In this document: positions 1 to 11,365 of the stretch, in pieces
Position numbering within the stretch: the first letter of the stretch is position 1
Layout of the letters: each line of letters begins with the position of its first letter
Source: Tigriopus japonicus
Lineage: Eukaryota; Arthropoda; Copepoda; Harpacticoida; Harpacticidae
Length of the DNA stretch: 64,000 nucleotides
Direction: 5' to 3'
Assembly: GCA_010645155.1 (NCBI GenBank)
Contig: CM021318.1
Coordinates: 2,015,220 to 2,079,219, forward strand
Notes under the pieces: generated by a model
What the model saw: the letters and a program-made list of their open reading frames with translations, nothing else
Told to the model about the DNA's origin: nothing
Database searches by the model: none
Position numbers and translations under genes: made by a program

Positions 1-205
1 AGTAACTGAAACCCTCTTGGCTAATAACATATGAAAATACAGGATAAATGTGAACAAGGCAAATAAAGGCGTGTAAAATTTCAGAACTGTTGCACTTTGC
101 AACAAGAGAAAGTAATATTCACAACACCTTCTTCGCAATGATTATTGGCTATAATACGCTGAATGCTCTGTATGTCCATCATGGGTTAATTCTTGCTACA
201 GTATG

Positions 206-213
206 CTTAAAAC
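206..213. repeat. Target-site duplication, left (CTTAAAAC)
   Basis: This 8-bp sequence abuts the left end of the MITE at 214-510 and is repeated exactly at 511-518 after its right end. That is what hAT-type insertion leaves behind. Confidence 0.85.
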
Positions 214-510
214 TAGTGATGGACCGACAGGCCTCTTTACCGAAACCCAAAGTTTTGGCCGAAAGAGAGCTGAACCGAAATTATACACATGCAAGATTCA
301 CCTTGAAATTCATATTAGTCATGTGTGCCAAGTTGGGAACGCATAGATATTACAAAAAACAGAACAAGATAAATTCAGAGGGTTTTGGACTAAAGATTAT
401 TTTTAATTTTGATGTCAAACTCCATTCCTTGCAATGCATATCAGCTTTCGGTTTCGGTAGACATATCCGAAACCCAAACTTCATTTAAAAGCGCTTTCGG
501 CCCATCCCTA
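214..510. mobile_element. Non-autonomous hAT-type MITE, copy 1
   Basis: A 297-bp element is bounded by imperfect terminal inverted repeats: TAGTGATGGACCGA at the left, and TAGGGATGGGCCGAAAGC when the right end is read on the minus strand. It is flanked by a perfect 8-bp target-site duplication, CTTAAAAC at 206-213 and again at 511-518. Eight-bp duplications and TAG-type ends are characteristic of the hAT superfamily. The interior is rich in CCGAAA/TTTCGG words and codes for nothing. A second copy lies at 10454-10754. Confidence 0.85.
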
Positions 511-518
511 CTTAAAAC
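511..518. repeat. Target-site duplication, right (CTTAAAAC)
   Basis: Exact copy of the 8 bp at 206-213, marking the right boundary of the first hAT-type MITE. Confidence 0.85.
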
Positions 519-720
519 TAAGTGTTCTCTTTCCCAAAAGTGGAAAAAGACGCTCGGCAGAAAGTTCTGATCATTATGCCAAGCACTTTAGAGATTTTAA
601 TACAAAGATAATTTCACTTTTTCCAAAAATGACCATATTTTATAATCAAAATTTAACAATATGAGGAGAAAATTGTTTTTTTTTCAAGACAATGCCTGAC
701 ATAAAAACTTATTCAGTTTG

Positions 721-749
721 CCAATTCTTGCCAATTCTTGCCAATTCTT
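721..749. repeat. Threefold 10-bp tandem repeat
   Basis: The unit CCAATTCTTG occurs three times head to tail, the third copy ending in CCAATTCTT. It is a minor slippage-type repeat with no visible function. Confidence 0.8.
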
Positions 750-2237
750 TGTCTCCTAATATATTGTATTACAATTCTATTTGCTTTTTGTCTCTGTTGA
801 AGCAGCTTTCAGCCATGCAATTTGGTCTTTGCTTTCATTGAATCAAACGATTTTAAATTCAATGAAGTTTTATGACTTTTTAAATTTTTATGACGAAAAA
901 TGACGTAAATAATGTTCTCTAGCAAATTGGAAGAAGTATATCAAAAGTAAATAATTCTTTCTCAATATCTAAATATACATTAATTTGGAATTCATTTTTC
1001 CACCATATTGAATTACGTATATTTATTTGTTCTAAGGTCACAAAACAGGGGTTTTCTTTCGATTATTGAAATTGAACTAAACATTTTATGAGATGGGAAT
1101 CGCGGCATTTAAAAAAAAGTTGTCTCCAAATAGGAGTATAGTCTCTTTGAATCAAACTAATGAAATCCAACCTTTTCAAAAATGACCAACAAAAGTCATG
1201 TGAACTGACAAGTCATGAATAGTGCGAAATTTGAAAACCAAACGTGTCATTTTTTTTAAACGTTACAAGCAAAACTAAAAAATATTTTTTCGATGTAATT
1301 ATTAATCGGGAATTTCTTCTTTTCTAAATTACTTTTAAACACAAAAGCATACATATTTTCTATGGAGGGTATGAAACGTTTACCAATCAATATTTCAGTT
1401 TGAACACTTGCTCCACTTTTACCTAAACCCTCTTTCTCAATTCCATGAGCAGATCCATAAGTCTTACAGCAACAAATAGAAAATATGATAGAATTTTTGA
1501 TTATCTCCTCAAATTAACCCGCAAAGATTTGGAACACTGTAACACTGTGGAACACTGTTGGAAGCTGTAGTGGAATAAATTCAAGGATGAAAATAGACTT
1601 TCCGATCGAGAAAGTACTGATCGATCCATTGTGTGCCAATTTCAATCGCTTGATCTATACATCAACATATTGCATTCGTTGAGCTGCCAGATTTATGGCT
1701 CCATTATATACCGCATTGATGGTTTGGAGCAAATTTAAATTTCAAATGATCTCTTGATCAAGGTTAAGGTTGGCATCTGTCGTGCTTTTTTTCTGAATTT
1801 TCCAGCTTGCCAAGATTTATTTGTGCCTATAGATGTCATAGGGAAAAACCGTCGCCTTTTTTTATTCCCTAGATACTTGTCCAATACGAGAGCGTGTCAA
1901 ATTTCCATAGGAAGTCTTAAGGTCACACATTTGACCGTCCCATGGATAACGAGAAAGTCAGTTTTTGGCGGATGAAATACTTTCTTCCTTGTGCAAAAGA
2001 TATTGACAAATCTCATCTAATTGATTTCATTCGTGTCACTATCGGAAATGAATTGGAACCATTACTCACGCAAAGTCTCGGAACTGAGAGAAATGATTCT
2101 CAATTTGCTACTTGTCCAATGTAATCCGCCACTTCCGAAAACTTTCTTGATTGATTGCATTTACTTTTTCAAATGACCTCTTGCTCACAAAAAAAGGAAA
2201 ATTTCCATTTCTCTGAAAGGTTCAAGTCCAATCAATA

Positions 2238-5200
2238 ATGGCTAGCGGCCATGATGGTCTTGTAGTTGGGAATAAATTGCACCCAAAAGGTTTCTTTCTG
2301 TATCTTTTCGAGTTAACCTAGTTTCTTTTCTTTTTAAAGATCACCATGAATCGCCCTATCCAACAACAAAGTCCGTTTCAGAGGCCGTTGGACTGATTCT
2401 AATCTGTCTCTTGGGTGTTGTGGGCAATCTACTCATCGCATTTACTCTTCTTCGAAGGAAACAACTCAAATATCCTTCCAATCGGTAAGTAACAGCACGT
2501 TTCCACGTTCTCTTGCGCTTGATTTACAGGTTTTTCTATTTCTGGAGTTTCAAGGGGAAATACTAGTTCTTTCAGGGTGACCATTTACAGTATAAAAGTT
2601 TTTGCTTGTGCTTGTCACCCTGGTAACACTTTTTTCTAATGGTTCATGGCCTGAATGTCCACTCACCATCCCCTAAGCACCAATAAGCTTGCCTAGAGAC
2701 ACAGATTATAGTTATTGTCCCTTTGGACCTCTTTCCTCAATCCCATGGGTTGTTATGACTGCTATAAAAATCCTCACATTTCCAATTTCATTTCTTTGAG
2801 TTGCCAGTCAAAGCGCCCAAAACCCCCAGGAAATGTTGAATAGCATGCTGTGTTTTGGACGCATTTCAGGTAGAAAACTCAAACGGCATTTGAGGTCTAA
2901 TGAGGTTTGAAATGGGAGAAAAAGTGACAGATTTGGGCTTTGAAAAACCGGAAAGGGCTTTTCATTCCGAAGTACATTTCAAGATTACGTTATTATTTCC
3001 TTTCCTTCTAGCCTGGTATTAAGTCTCAACATAAGCAGTGTACTCTTTTGTGGATGCATTCTCCCCTTCAGTATTTCCATTGTGCTGTCTCGAAATCCAT
3101 CAATATGGAAATTCGGTCATTTCTGGTGTCAGATTGTGGGATTCCTGTCCCTCCTATTTAGTGTGGCAGGTGCCCCAACCATTGCTTTCATTGCCATAGA
3201 CAGGTTCGTCAATTACTAGCCAGTTATGAGGACTTGATCTTCTTTGTGGAAGGTAATCATTGCTAAGTAACTAACCCTTTGGTTATTAACTCTCTTAGAT
3301 ATGTGGCCATTGTTCGGCCGATGGTTTACACCAATATCATCACAATACCAAGATCTTCGACCATGGCCGTGGCTGCTTGGATATTCGGGCTTTTTGTGGC
3401 CTTTCCTCCTCTCTTTGGCTTTGCCAGGTGAGTTCCCTTTTCAGCCTTTTGATCCACACATTTTCCTCCAGCCCCTATTAATCACATTTCTCAAGGTGGT
3501 CCAAATTCGGGACACACATGATCTTAATTTAACTTCGGGTTGAACCACATGTGTGTGGCTAAAGTTAGTCACATTGAGAGGCTGGTGGTTAAAGGTTGGG
3601 ATAAATTTAAATCTTGTGGCCTTCTAGGTCCATGAATAACTCTTGCTTGAAATTGCCTCTCCATACTCGACAGCTTGCTGGGATGGAACATTACAAAATG
3701 CGAAACTGGCGTTCATCTTCTCGTTGGAATACGCATTTCCAACTTTTTTCGAATGAACTTGTCTTATTCTTGACTGGATTTCGAGTCACACTCAACATAC
3801 TGCGAGTACATTTGTCTGCTGACTAACACATTCATGAATGGTTCACATAGTTTGACACAAGATACCGTGGACCTCGACACCTCCTCGTAGTACTTTTGGG
3901 TTGTCCTTGTGGCTGCATCGATACGGTTGTGAATTTGGGCACAAGTTAGTGCAATTGGAGCCGGAATGTCCGACCTTCAAACTTCTCTAAGATCGTTAAT
4001 TTCCAAGGTTCACACGAATCCATAGCCATGAAAGTTCTGGACCTTCTTCGTACTAGACAGTTTACTTGCCATTTGAAAGCCTCAAATGTGCTTTTCCATC
4101 GTCAAGTTTTGAGGGATTACTCAATAGTTGTCGTCGTCGTTGTCGAAGTCAAGTTCTTCACCTTTGACTACGAAGCTTCCTTGGCCTTTCTACTCAGCCA
4201 CACTTGTAATTAGGAGGCGAAGCATGATGTGAATTAGTTAGGCAAAAAGTTCAGCTTTAGACTAGATATTATTTGCCAATGCTGCTAATTATATAACAAT
4301 TGGATACTTAAAATAAGTTTTTGGCGGTTGACTAGAACTTTTGAATGTTGCTTGATTCAACAATTGTGTAGCCTTACTGTTACAAAAGAAATAAAGATTG
4401 ACGTATTAAGGAAAACTGATCGACAAAAACTAAGGCTTTTTCCGAGCTAAAACAAAAATTAAACTTTCCTTCTTTCCTTACCATTGCCAATTGCTTTGCC
4501 ACTGTAGGTCGGTTGTTGGGGTAATTTGGGACTATAGTAGAAGCATGGAAGAAGTATAGTAGAAGCATATGTGTTGGAGTAGAAATAACCATGCTTGATC
4601 AAGTTTTGCTACATAAACTGTGATTGAAAAACGTAGCTTATGTAGTAACACTTGATAGAGCATGAAAATTCCTACTCCATCTAATTTGCTTCTTCTATGC
4701 TTCTAGATATGCTCCTCCTATTCTTCCAAACGTGCCCAACAACTGACCTTTGAACTTGTATTGAACTACATAAGTAATGGTATTTGAATCTCTACTACTG
4801 TTTTGGAATTCAAAGATACTTGTTTCATTTACCGAAATACAATTCTTGACAGAAAATGCCAAAGGGGTAGTAATCTGAAAGCAATTTAACCTCAGGTGCT
4901 GGAATTATTTTAAAGTCTTTGATTTCAGGGCCTTTTGGTCCATTATTTTTAGTTATCCTTCTTTCATGAAAAACCCGTTGCCAATCATGTATCTAATTTA
5001 TTGTCCTGAATTTTGCCCAAGCCTATCCAAAAATGGCATTTCACCAACAACAGATTTTCACATGATTTCAAGGAAGTTGCTCGGTTGAACTTCAATCTAA
5101 ATATGTTGGGCTACTCCACAATACTTCCTCAATTTTACGATCAGGAAACGGTTTTCAAATCATCCTTCAGTTGGAGCAACAGAAGTGCAAAAGACTTGGG

Positions 5201-8200
5201 TTTCTCTTCACTCAAATATTTGTGCTCTAGTCATAATGCTTTACTATGCCCGAGTAGCACGTCCGAATCACGCTTTTGCCTCCTCCCCAAGCTAAGCATG
5301 ATCTGTGTTTTGTTTCCCGTGGGTGCATTCGAAATGTTGCTTCTTCTGACTTAATGCTCCAGTTAATCTTGCCCAACACAAAAAGACCAAGTTCAACGTT
5401 TGTTTTGGGCCATTGTTTGTGCCCTTATACGTACGTGCGTGATCTTTATGCATTGAAAAGCTTCTACCCCAGCTGAGCACTGGTGACTTAATCTAGCTGA
5501 TTTTTTCATTTTCCTCATTTAACGATTCAATGCGGATAGGAAATCCACACCAACTGCTCTAATGCACCTTCTTGAGGAACGAAACAAGATATGGCCTGGG
5601 TTTAAGTCAAATTTAATTCTTTTTAAATCATCGCAAGATTTGTAGCGGAAAGTTTTGAAGCAGACCCAGGAAACACACGCAACAGTGGTTTTACTCGATG
5701 ATGGTCAAATAAACCAACATGAGGGTTTTTCTTGTGGGTGCAGACAATTTTGGGGTTTACGTCTCGTCGAGGAATCCCAGTTCTGGCATTATAATTGATA
5801 CAGGACAAATTTGAAAATCACAACTTGCGTCAGATTTGATGAGCTTTGAGGTCGATTTATTATGACTGATCGAGCAAGCATGACGTGAACGGAACTAACG
5901 AGCTCGATTGTTTCACTACTTTGCAGAAGTTCTTGATTTGGGACCGAAATCTCTAGAACAGCCAGCTTCTTGGGATCATTTTACCCTTTGGTCCGAAAAG
6001 TTCCGATGTAAAATGAAGGTTTACGTCAACAGTTTTAAAAGTTTGACTCCACAATAGCTCAGCATCCACTCTGCTTCCCAAGGAAGACTCAAAGTTTCTC
6101 CAGAAGAAAGTATTAAATAGGGAATATCCTGCCTCATGCGACCTTTCCAATAGAGCTTAGGCCCGTCCGACGTGCAAAGCTACTGTAGACAGTAGAGTTC
6201 TATTTTAGAGAAAGGTCGATAATAACAATAATAATAATACAAATTGGACATCTATTTGAACCTGGGTTCATAGAAATCCATCAAAAGCGAATCTGGATAT
6301 TACAGTGTTTCTTACAAGACGTTTCTCTATATACATCTCTCTTGAAATCGGATCCAGTCGCCCTGTGGTCTAGTGTACGTACTACAAATAATAGATGTTT
6401 CGGGGAAATTTTTCTGATCTGGGCCAACTGCATCCTAGACAAACGATCTTGGGGAAAGCTAAACGTAAGAAAACGTAAGTTAATATTCTTTGAATCAATT
6501 TAAGTATGATGGATTCTAGTTTCCTAGTTGAAACGTCACTTATTCAGTGGTAAAGTTTAGTGATTGCCTTTGTTAGTCGTATGTTGGAAAAGACATTGCG
6601 TAAAATGTCTTTGTCAGGGTTTCCATTTGGATTATTCTTTGTAAAAAGTTTCCCGTTGATCAGCAGCGCCTCTTTCAATTCCAAGTGGATTTTAAATTGC
6701 ACAAAAGTAAGTTTTCTCATTAAAAATAACGAGGAAACGCATGGAATTAAAGACCTACTTTCCATTTGCCTTTCCCATGCGTAAAACCACAAAAGTGATC
6801 CCATTGTTTTTTCACATTTTTTTTTGATTTAAATGCTTACAAAAGTATCATCCAGATTGCAATCAAAATCCCCTGTCATCCCCTCAAAACAATGTGAGAT
6901 CAGAAAATATTCTCACAAGATAAGGTCACGATGAGCCATTCTGAATACAAGTATTGAGTATTCCTTCGCTCATAATCTCATCTTGTAGCACCTTGAACTC
7001 ATCTGGCCAAGAGTCCGATCGGATTGATGTGAAAAGTTGTTTGTAAAACGTTTATAACAAGTACACAGGTGACGGATAGTCAGAATGCACTTGCTCGAAA
7101 ATCTGTATGACTTGCATGTATGTAGTAGTTCTCATTGAAGAAGGCCGTAGCTGTTCAATCCCCTCAACATTCCCTGATTTATGACTTTGTTTTGTGGTAA
7201 CAACTCAAAATTATGAACTCGGCACTTTCTATTCAAGCGAGTCAAATAGGGAGGATGAGATGAGCAGCTGAAGCGTTTTCTGAGAAAGTTCACGGTCTAA
7301 CCTTGTCCCTGATTAGTAAGTCGGGAATTGATTGTTCCCAAGGGATCAGTCTGTTTTCTTGGATCAGACCTGGGATAATTATCATGTTCAAGGGGCATCC
7401 CCCAACTATCCTATTTTTGACGGTGTTTTGTTTTTCAGATTCCATTATGTTCCTCAAGAATATACATGCAGTGTGGATTGGGATCACAGTCCCGCATTCT
7501 CCATCCTTTACCTACTTTGTGCCATCATCATCCCAGTGGCAATCGTGGTGTATTGCTATTCCGTGATATTTCAGGTGAGTAACGGGAGAAAGTCACTCAT
7601 TATGAATGGAAAAGGAAAAAAGAAAGTAGGTTCCCCCCAATCAGAGTTACCCTGAGTCATATTATCAAAACGAGACATGGGAACAAGGAACACGAGACCT
7701 AATTGTTAGCTAGAATAAATGAGATGAATTTAACAGGTATGAAAAGAGCTTATTGTTTCGTGGCAAAATTGAATTTGCTTCTAAGTGGATGCAACAACCA
7801 GACTTGCCATGACAAATGAACCATTTCTGGCTCAGGAACTCTACATGTCACATAATATGCAATGCATCTAATGGATGTTTGGGCCACAGTTGCTGTAATG
7901 CTTTTAGTGAGAAGGGCTCATTTCTCACCTGTAGACTCTTTGTACTTGCCTCTCTTTAATTATCTGAATTTGGCTCAAAGGCTCAGGTGTTCCAACATCA
8001 TCATAGAAAAGCAAATTCATAAGCTTGTTTCTTGTTGGACTGAAAATATCATGCACAACGTCGGCGAGTTTCTTAGAACTCGGTTGACACAGATTCGAAA
8101 GCTCGTTGAACACGTTTTCCCGGGGTTTCATCGAGGATACCTAATTTGCCAATTTATGGGCAATTCCCATGAGATGGAACAGATAATATATCTGTCCTCT

Positions 8201-10279
8201 TTCTTTTAAGTGCACCGTTTTGTACCATGAGAGCTAGTGACTCCCGAACAGAATAAAATGTGTTTAATTTCAACGAGTTTCAAAACAGAAGGGTTGCATA
8301 AGGTCTTATAAAATTTCATCTTTAGATCGCCTTGAAGAAATGCCAACGCATCAATATCGGGCTCTTTTGTGTCGACAATCTCTTGACACCATCGCCATCG
8401 TCCGCTGACATAAGAGTTCGAGAGCCCAAGGAACGACAGAAAGTGGCTCGAAGTAAGACCATTCACACTGTCAGTGACACTGGCAGCTTAGAAATGGGTC
8501 GGGTGAGGTCGTCGCCTTCGCTTTATGGCCTCAACAGCCTCAACAGGCTTAATCGCGTAAGAGCACGTCCTAGTTTTTTGGTCGTTATATATTGTCGGAA
8601 TCTCGTAAGTTACTCAACCAGTCAGACAAAAACTTTCTCTCCTCTCTTATAGATTACAAGTATTCCAATGACTAGTAAGAGGCCTTCATTCACTTGGATC
8701 CAATACCAATCGCCCAAGAAAGGATTTCTGACCATTTTCACCGTGGTTGGAAGCTTCACACTCGCGTGGATTCCCCACGGGATCAAAATTGCATTCCAGG
8801 CGATGACATTGGAACAGAAGCTACCGATCTGGTTTCAATTATGCTCCTATTGGTTCCTGGTCTCCAGTTTCGCTCTTCACCCATTCGTTTATGGCTTAAT
8901 GAACCGAGCCATTCGCTCCGAGATCTTTCCAGCCATTTTTCCACCCAAAAACCCCGCGCTCAAGGGATTGCCACGCAAGAATTCGATGAGAAGAATCAGC
9001 ATGCCAGGTAAAGCCAGCCCAAGAGTTCTTCCCATCCGTCTATGGTTCAATAAGTTTGAATTGGATATCCAGAACTGCAGTGACAACTCTGGATTTTGAG
9101 AGCTTCTTGTCCTTTGTGTTTGAGTCGTGCGTGCTATTCATTCTTTCTTTACAGCATTTGGCTCCGATTCGCCAAATCGAATCTCACGAAAACGAGTAGG
9201 AGCCCTTCCCTGGACAATGAGCACACCCGAGTTTAAACAAACGACAGTACTGCCCAAACACACCACAGATCAGAGTAAGTTTGTGAGTGACTTGTGTGGT
9301 GTGACCGATTGATGACGCTCTTTAACAAGGGGAACTTCCTTCATGAAGGAAGGAAAAATGATGCTTTAATGAAGATGTGCCCACTCAAGGACAATATCCC
9401 AAGGGCATCGGTGGCGTTCGTTGGACTCTGATTTTCTCGTTTCTCTTCCAGTCAATAATAACGTTCTGAACGAGGACGAGCCTCCCACCCCACCCCCCAT
9501 CACTGGAAATACACTCACCGTGTTGAACAGGCCTAATTCTGCGCCATCCCAGAGGCATTCGCTGACAGTTGACCACCTGGAACAGTTCCAGTCCATCAAA
9601 GAATCCTGTTTCTCGTCCTTGCGCTCAAGTCCGTTGTTTCGATCGCGGCGAATTTCTCTGCCAGGCGAGTACAAAGTGCCTGCCCCTCTGATGGATCCAA
9701 GGTCACATCAGCAAAGTCCAGGGAGTTCCAATTATCTCCGTCGAAGTTCAAAATGGGGCTTTAAACCTCCGACCGAAACGGTCCACATCATAATTACTCC
9801 CCCTCCGCCAGTCGCATCAGATGGCGAAGGCTTTGATGGCATCATGAGGAACAACCATACCGACAGCGGCTTTGGTGAGGATCTGTTCTCGGATACCGGA
9901 AGACATCTGGACCCAATGTCATTATGTGTTCCAATGGAACGGCCTTACGATGCAGGGGCCAATATGAGGCGCAGTGAAAGACAGATGACGGTAGTGCCCA
10001 GTTGTTTGGAAATGGAGAACATTTTGGAAGATGAGGTTTTAACCCTGAACATTGACCGAAAAGGTGTGACATGAGTCCAAGTATCCATGTGCCACTAAAT
10101 TGAGCCCACCCATCAATTATACATATGTCTTGTATGTAAAGCAAGGTGATGATCGCCTGTTCTAATGCTCTGGCTTGATCTCCCTTTCAGATGTGATATC
10201 CCAATGTCCGACACCAAGACGGTCGTCCATTGATGAGGGAATCTTTATGAACGATGTCAGAAAACACATTCATGAATGA
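2238..10279 (+). CDS. GPR161-like: Class A GPCR, GPR161-like
   Basis: Exons: 2238-2256 (tentative), 2340-2484, 3012-3203, 3299-3427, 7439-7574, 8326-8556, 8653-9007, 9155-9274, 9452-10063, 10191-10279. All are joined in phase and give 675 aa. Visible features: TM1 with GVVGN (res. 32-36); ECL1 WKFG and the TM3 cysteine in FWCQ; AIDRY at the end of TM3 (D118 R119 Y120); PMVY in loop 2; PPLFG after TM4; ECL2 cysteine in YTCSVDW; TM6 LAWIP; TM7 HPFVYG (360-365) in place of NPxxY. The DRY, PMVY, PPLFG and HPxxYG pattern matches what I recall of GPR161, a ciliary, cAMP-raising receptor that restrains Hedgehog signalling and works with PKA. The roughly 300-residue tail has RRIS at 397 and 508 and RRSS at 539 and 656. 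Exon 1 (MASGHD) is least certain: its donor GTCTTG is weak. Class A identity is secure; the GPR161 assignment is probable. Confidence 0.8.
3428..7438 (+). other. Intron 4 of the GPR161-like gene (4 kb)
   Basis: This long intron separates the TM4 exon (donor AG|GTGAGT) from the ECL2/TM5 exon (acceptor TTTTTCAG). I find no further exon in it. It contains the foldback element at 4506-4750 and a short AAT microsatellite near 6226. The remaining open frames on both strands look like chance. Confidence 0.7.
4506..4750. repeat. Foldback element with about 110-bp inverted arms
   Basis: The left arm (4506-4616) and right arm (4638-4750) are imperfect reverse complements around a loop of about 20 bp. 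The outer ends are AGGTCGGTTGTTGGG and, on the opposite strand, AGGTCAGTTGTTGGG. Inner ends pair through CTACATAA/TTATGTAG. Both arms share AGTAGAA and AGAAGCAT words. A single-arm relative lies at about 36252-36372, so this is a dispersed repeat family, not a local accident. No coding capacity. Confidence 0.7.
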
Positions 10280-10321
10280 TCATATTCAAAGTTTTATCTA
10301 AACTAGATCTTTTTTTCGAGG

Positions 10322-10327
10322 AATAAA
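10322..10327 (+). terminator. Poly(A) signal AATAAA, GPR161-like gene
   Basis: A canonical AATAAA lies 43 nt after the stop codon at 10277-10279. It supports the final exon as the real 3' end. Confidence 0.6.
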
Positions 10328-10445
10328 TCACCCTAGTCGAATCAACTTTGTTGACCATATACTCGTTCGTCAGGATTTGACACGTTTGAAAAAAATAGGT
10401 TTAGGGGGTTAAAAAACTTTTTCACTTCTTTGGAATATTTGTGAA

Positions 10446-10453
10446 CTTTTAGT
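10446..10453. repeat. Target-site duplication, left (CTTTTAGT)
   Basis: Perfect 8-bp direct repeat with 10755-10762, abutting the second hAT-type MITE. Confidence 0.85.
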
Positions 10454-10754
10454 TAGTGATGGACCGAAAGCTGTTAACCGAAACCGAAAGTTTCGGCCGA
10501 AAGAGGGCTAAACCGAAACCGAAAGCCTCGGACGAAAGAGAGCTTTACCGAAACTGCAAGCACCTGACGTAAAATAGTGTGCTGGCAAAATTTACTTAAA
10601 ATATTGGATCAATAATTTGTTCGACGTTGGGTAATTTTACATTTTGAAAAATCCGAAAAATTAAGTTTCAGAGTTTATTGGACCATTCGGTTGCATAACC
10701 GAAACCAAAATTTCGGCCGTAATTTTGCCTGACTGCTTTTTCGTTCCTTCACTA
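10454..10754. mobile_element. Non-autonomous hAT-type MITE, copy 2
   Basis: A 301-bp element of the same family as 214-510. Its left end is TAGTGATGGACCGAAAG, and the right end read on the minus strand is TAGTGAAGGAACGAAAAAGC. It is flanked by a perfect 8-bp duplication, CTTTTAGT at 10446-10453 and 10755-10762. The interior again carries CCGAAA/TTTCGGCCG words. Two independent insertions with different targets establish a real mobile family. Confidence 0.85.
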
Positions 10755-10762
10755 CTTTTAGT
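10755..10762. repeat. Target-site duplication, right (CTTTTAGT)
   Basis: Exact copy of 10446-10453, marking the right end of the second hAT-type MITE. Confidence 0.85.
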
Positions 10763-10869
10763 TCTGGTAGTCAGTAGAACACAGAGTATCACTGATGCCA
10801 TGTTTGAAACCAATTTCTTGGTCGACCAAAAATATTTTTATATTTAAAGCCAAATACTTAACAAATATT

Positions 10870-11365
10870 CAAACAAAAACATCAAAAATCTTAAAGAAAC
10901 ATTTAAATCAATACAGGACTTTAAAGCTATTTAATAAACTTATTTTTGAAAACATAGTAGAAACATATATGGAACTTACACAAGAACCTATCGAATTTAA
11001 ATTAATTCCAAATTTGTTGAACACTGCCAAGTTTCTTTAGTTTAACTGGTTCATTTTTGACACATTTTTGACGCTAAAGGTATACTCAAATTCCCATACA
11101 AAAGATTTATTTTTTCAAACAAAAACATAAAAAAATCTTAAAGAAACATTTAAATCAATACAGGACTTTAAGGCTATTTAATAAACTTATTTTTGAAAAC
11201 ATAGTAGAAACATATATGGAACTTACTCAAGAACCTATCGAATTTAAATTAATTTCAAATTTGTTGAACACTGCCGAGTTTTTTTAGTTTAACTGGTTCA
11301 TTTTTGACACATTTTTGAAGCTAAAGGTATACTCAAGTTCCCATACAAAATGTTTATTTTTTCAA
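10870..11365. repeat. Tandem duplication, two about 246-bp units
   Basis: The unit beginning CAAACAAAAACAT at 10870 is repeated from 11116 with only scattered substitutions. Both copies share the run from TTAAAGAAACATTTAAATC through to TTTATTTTTTCAA. An open frame across the first copy (10795-11040) is AT-driven and not a credible gene. The duplication looks recent. Confidence 0.85.

Larger units (their letters stand above)
1..2237. other. AT-rich 5' flank without a recognisable gene
   Basis: I see no exon with coherent splice sites or family resemblance here. Short open frames at 90-488, 1754-1975 and 1942-2124 have no protein character and the first lies across a MITE. The stretch does hold the hAT-type MITE at 214-510 and a threefold 10-bp tandem repeat (unit CCAATTCTTG) at about 721-749. 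It may contain the promoter and 5' UTR of the receptor gene that follows, but I cannot place a transcription start. Confidence 0.5.
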
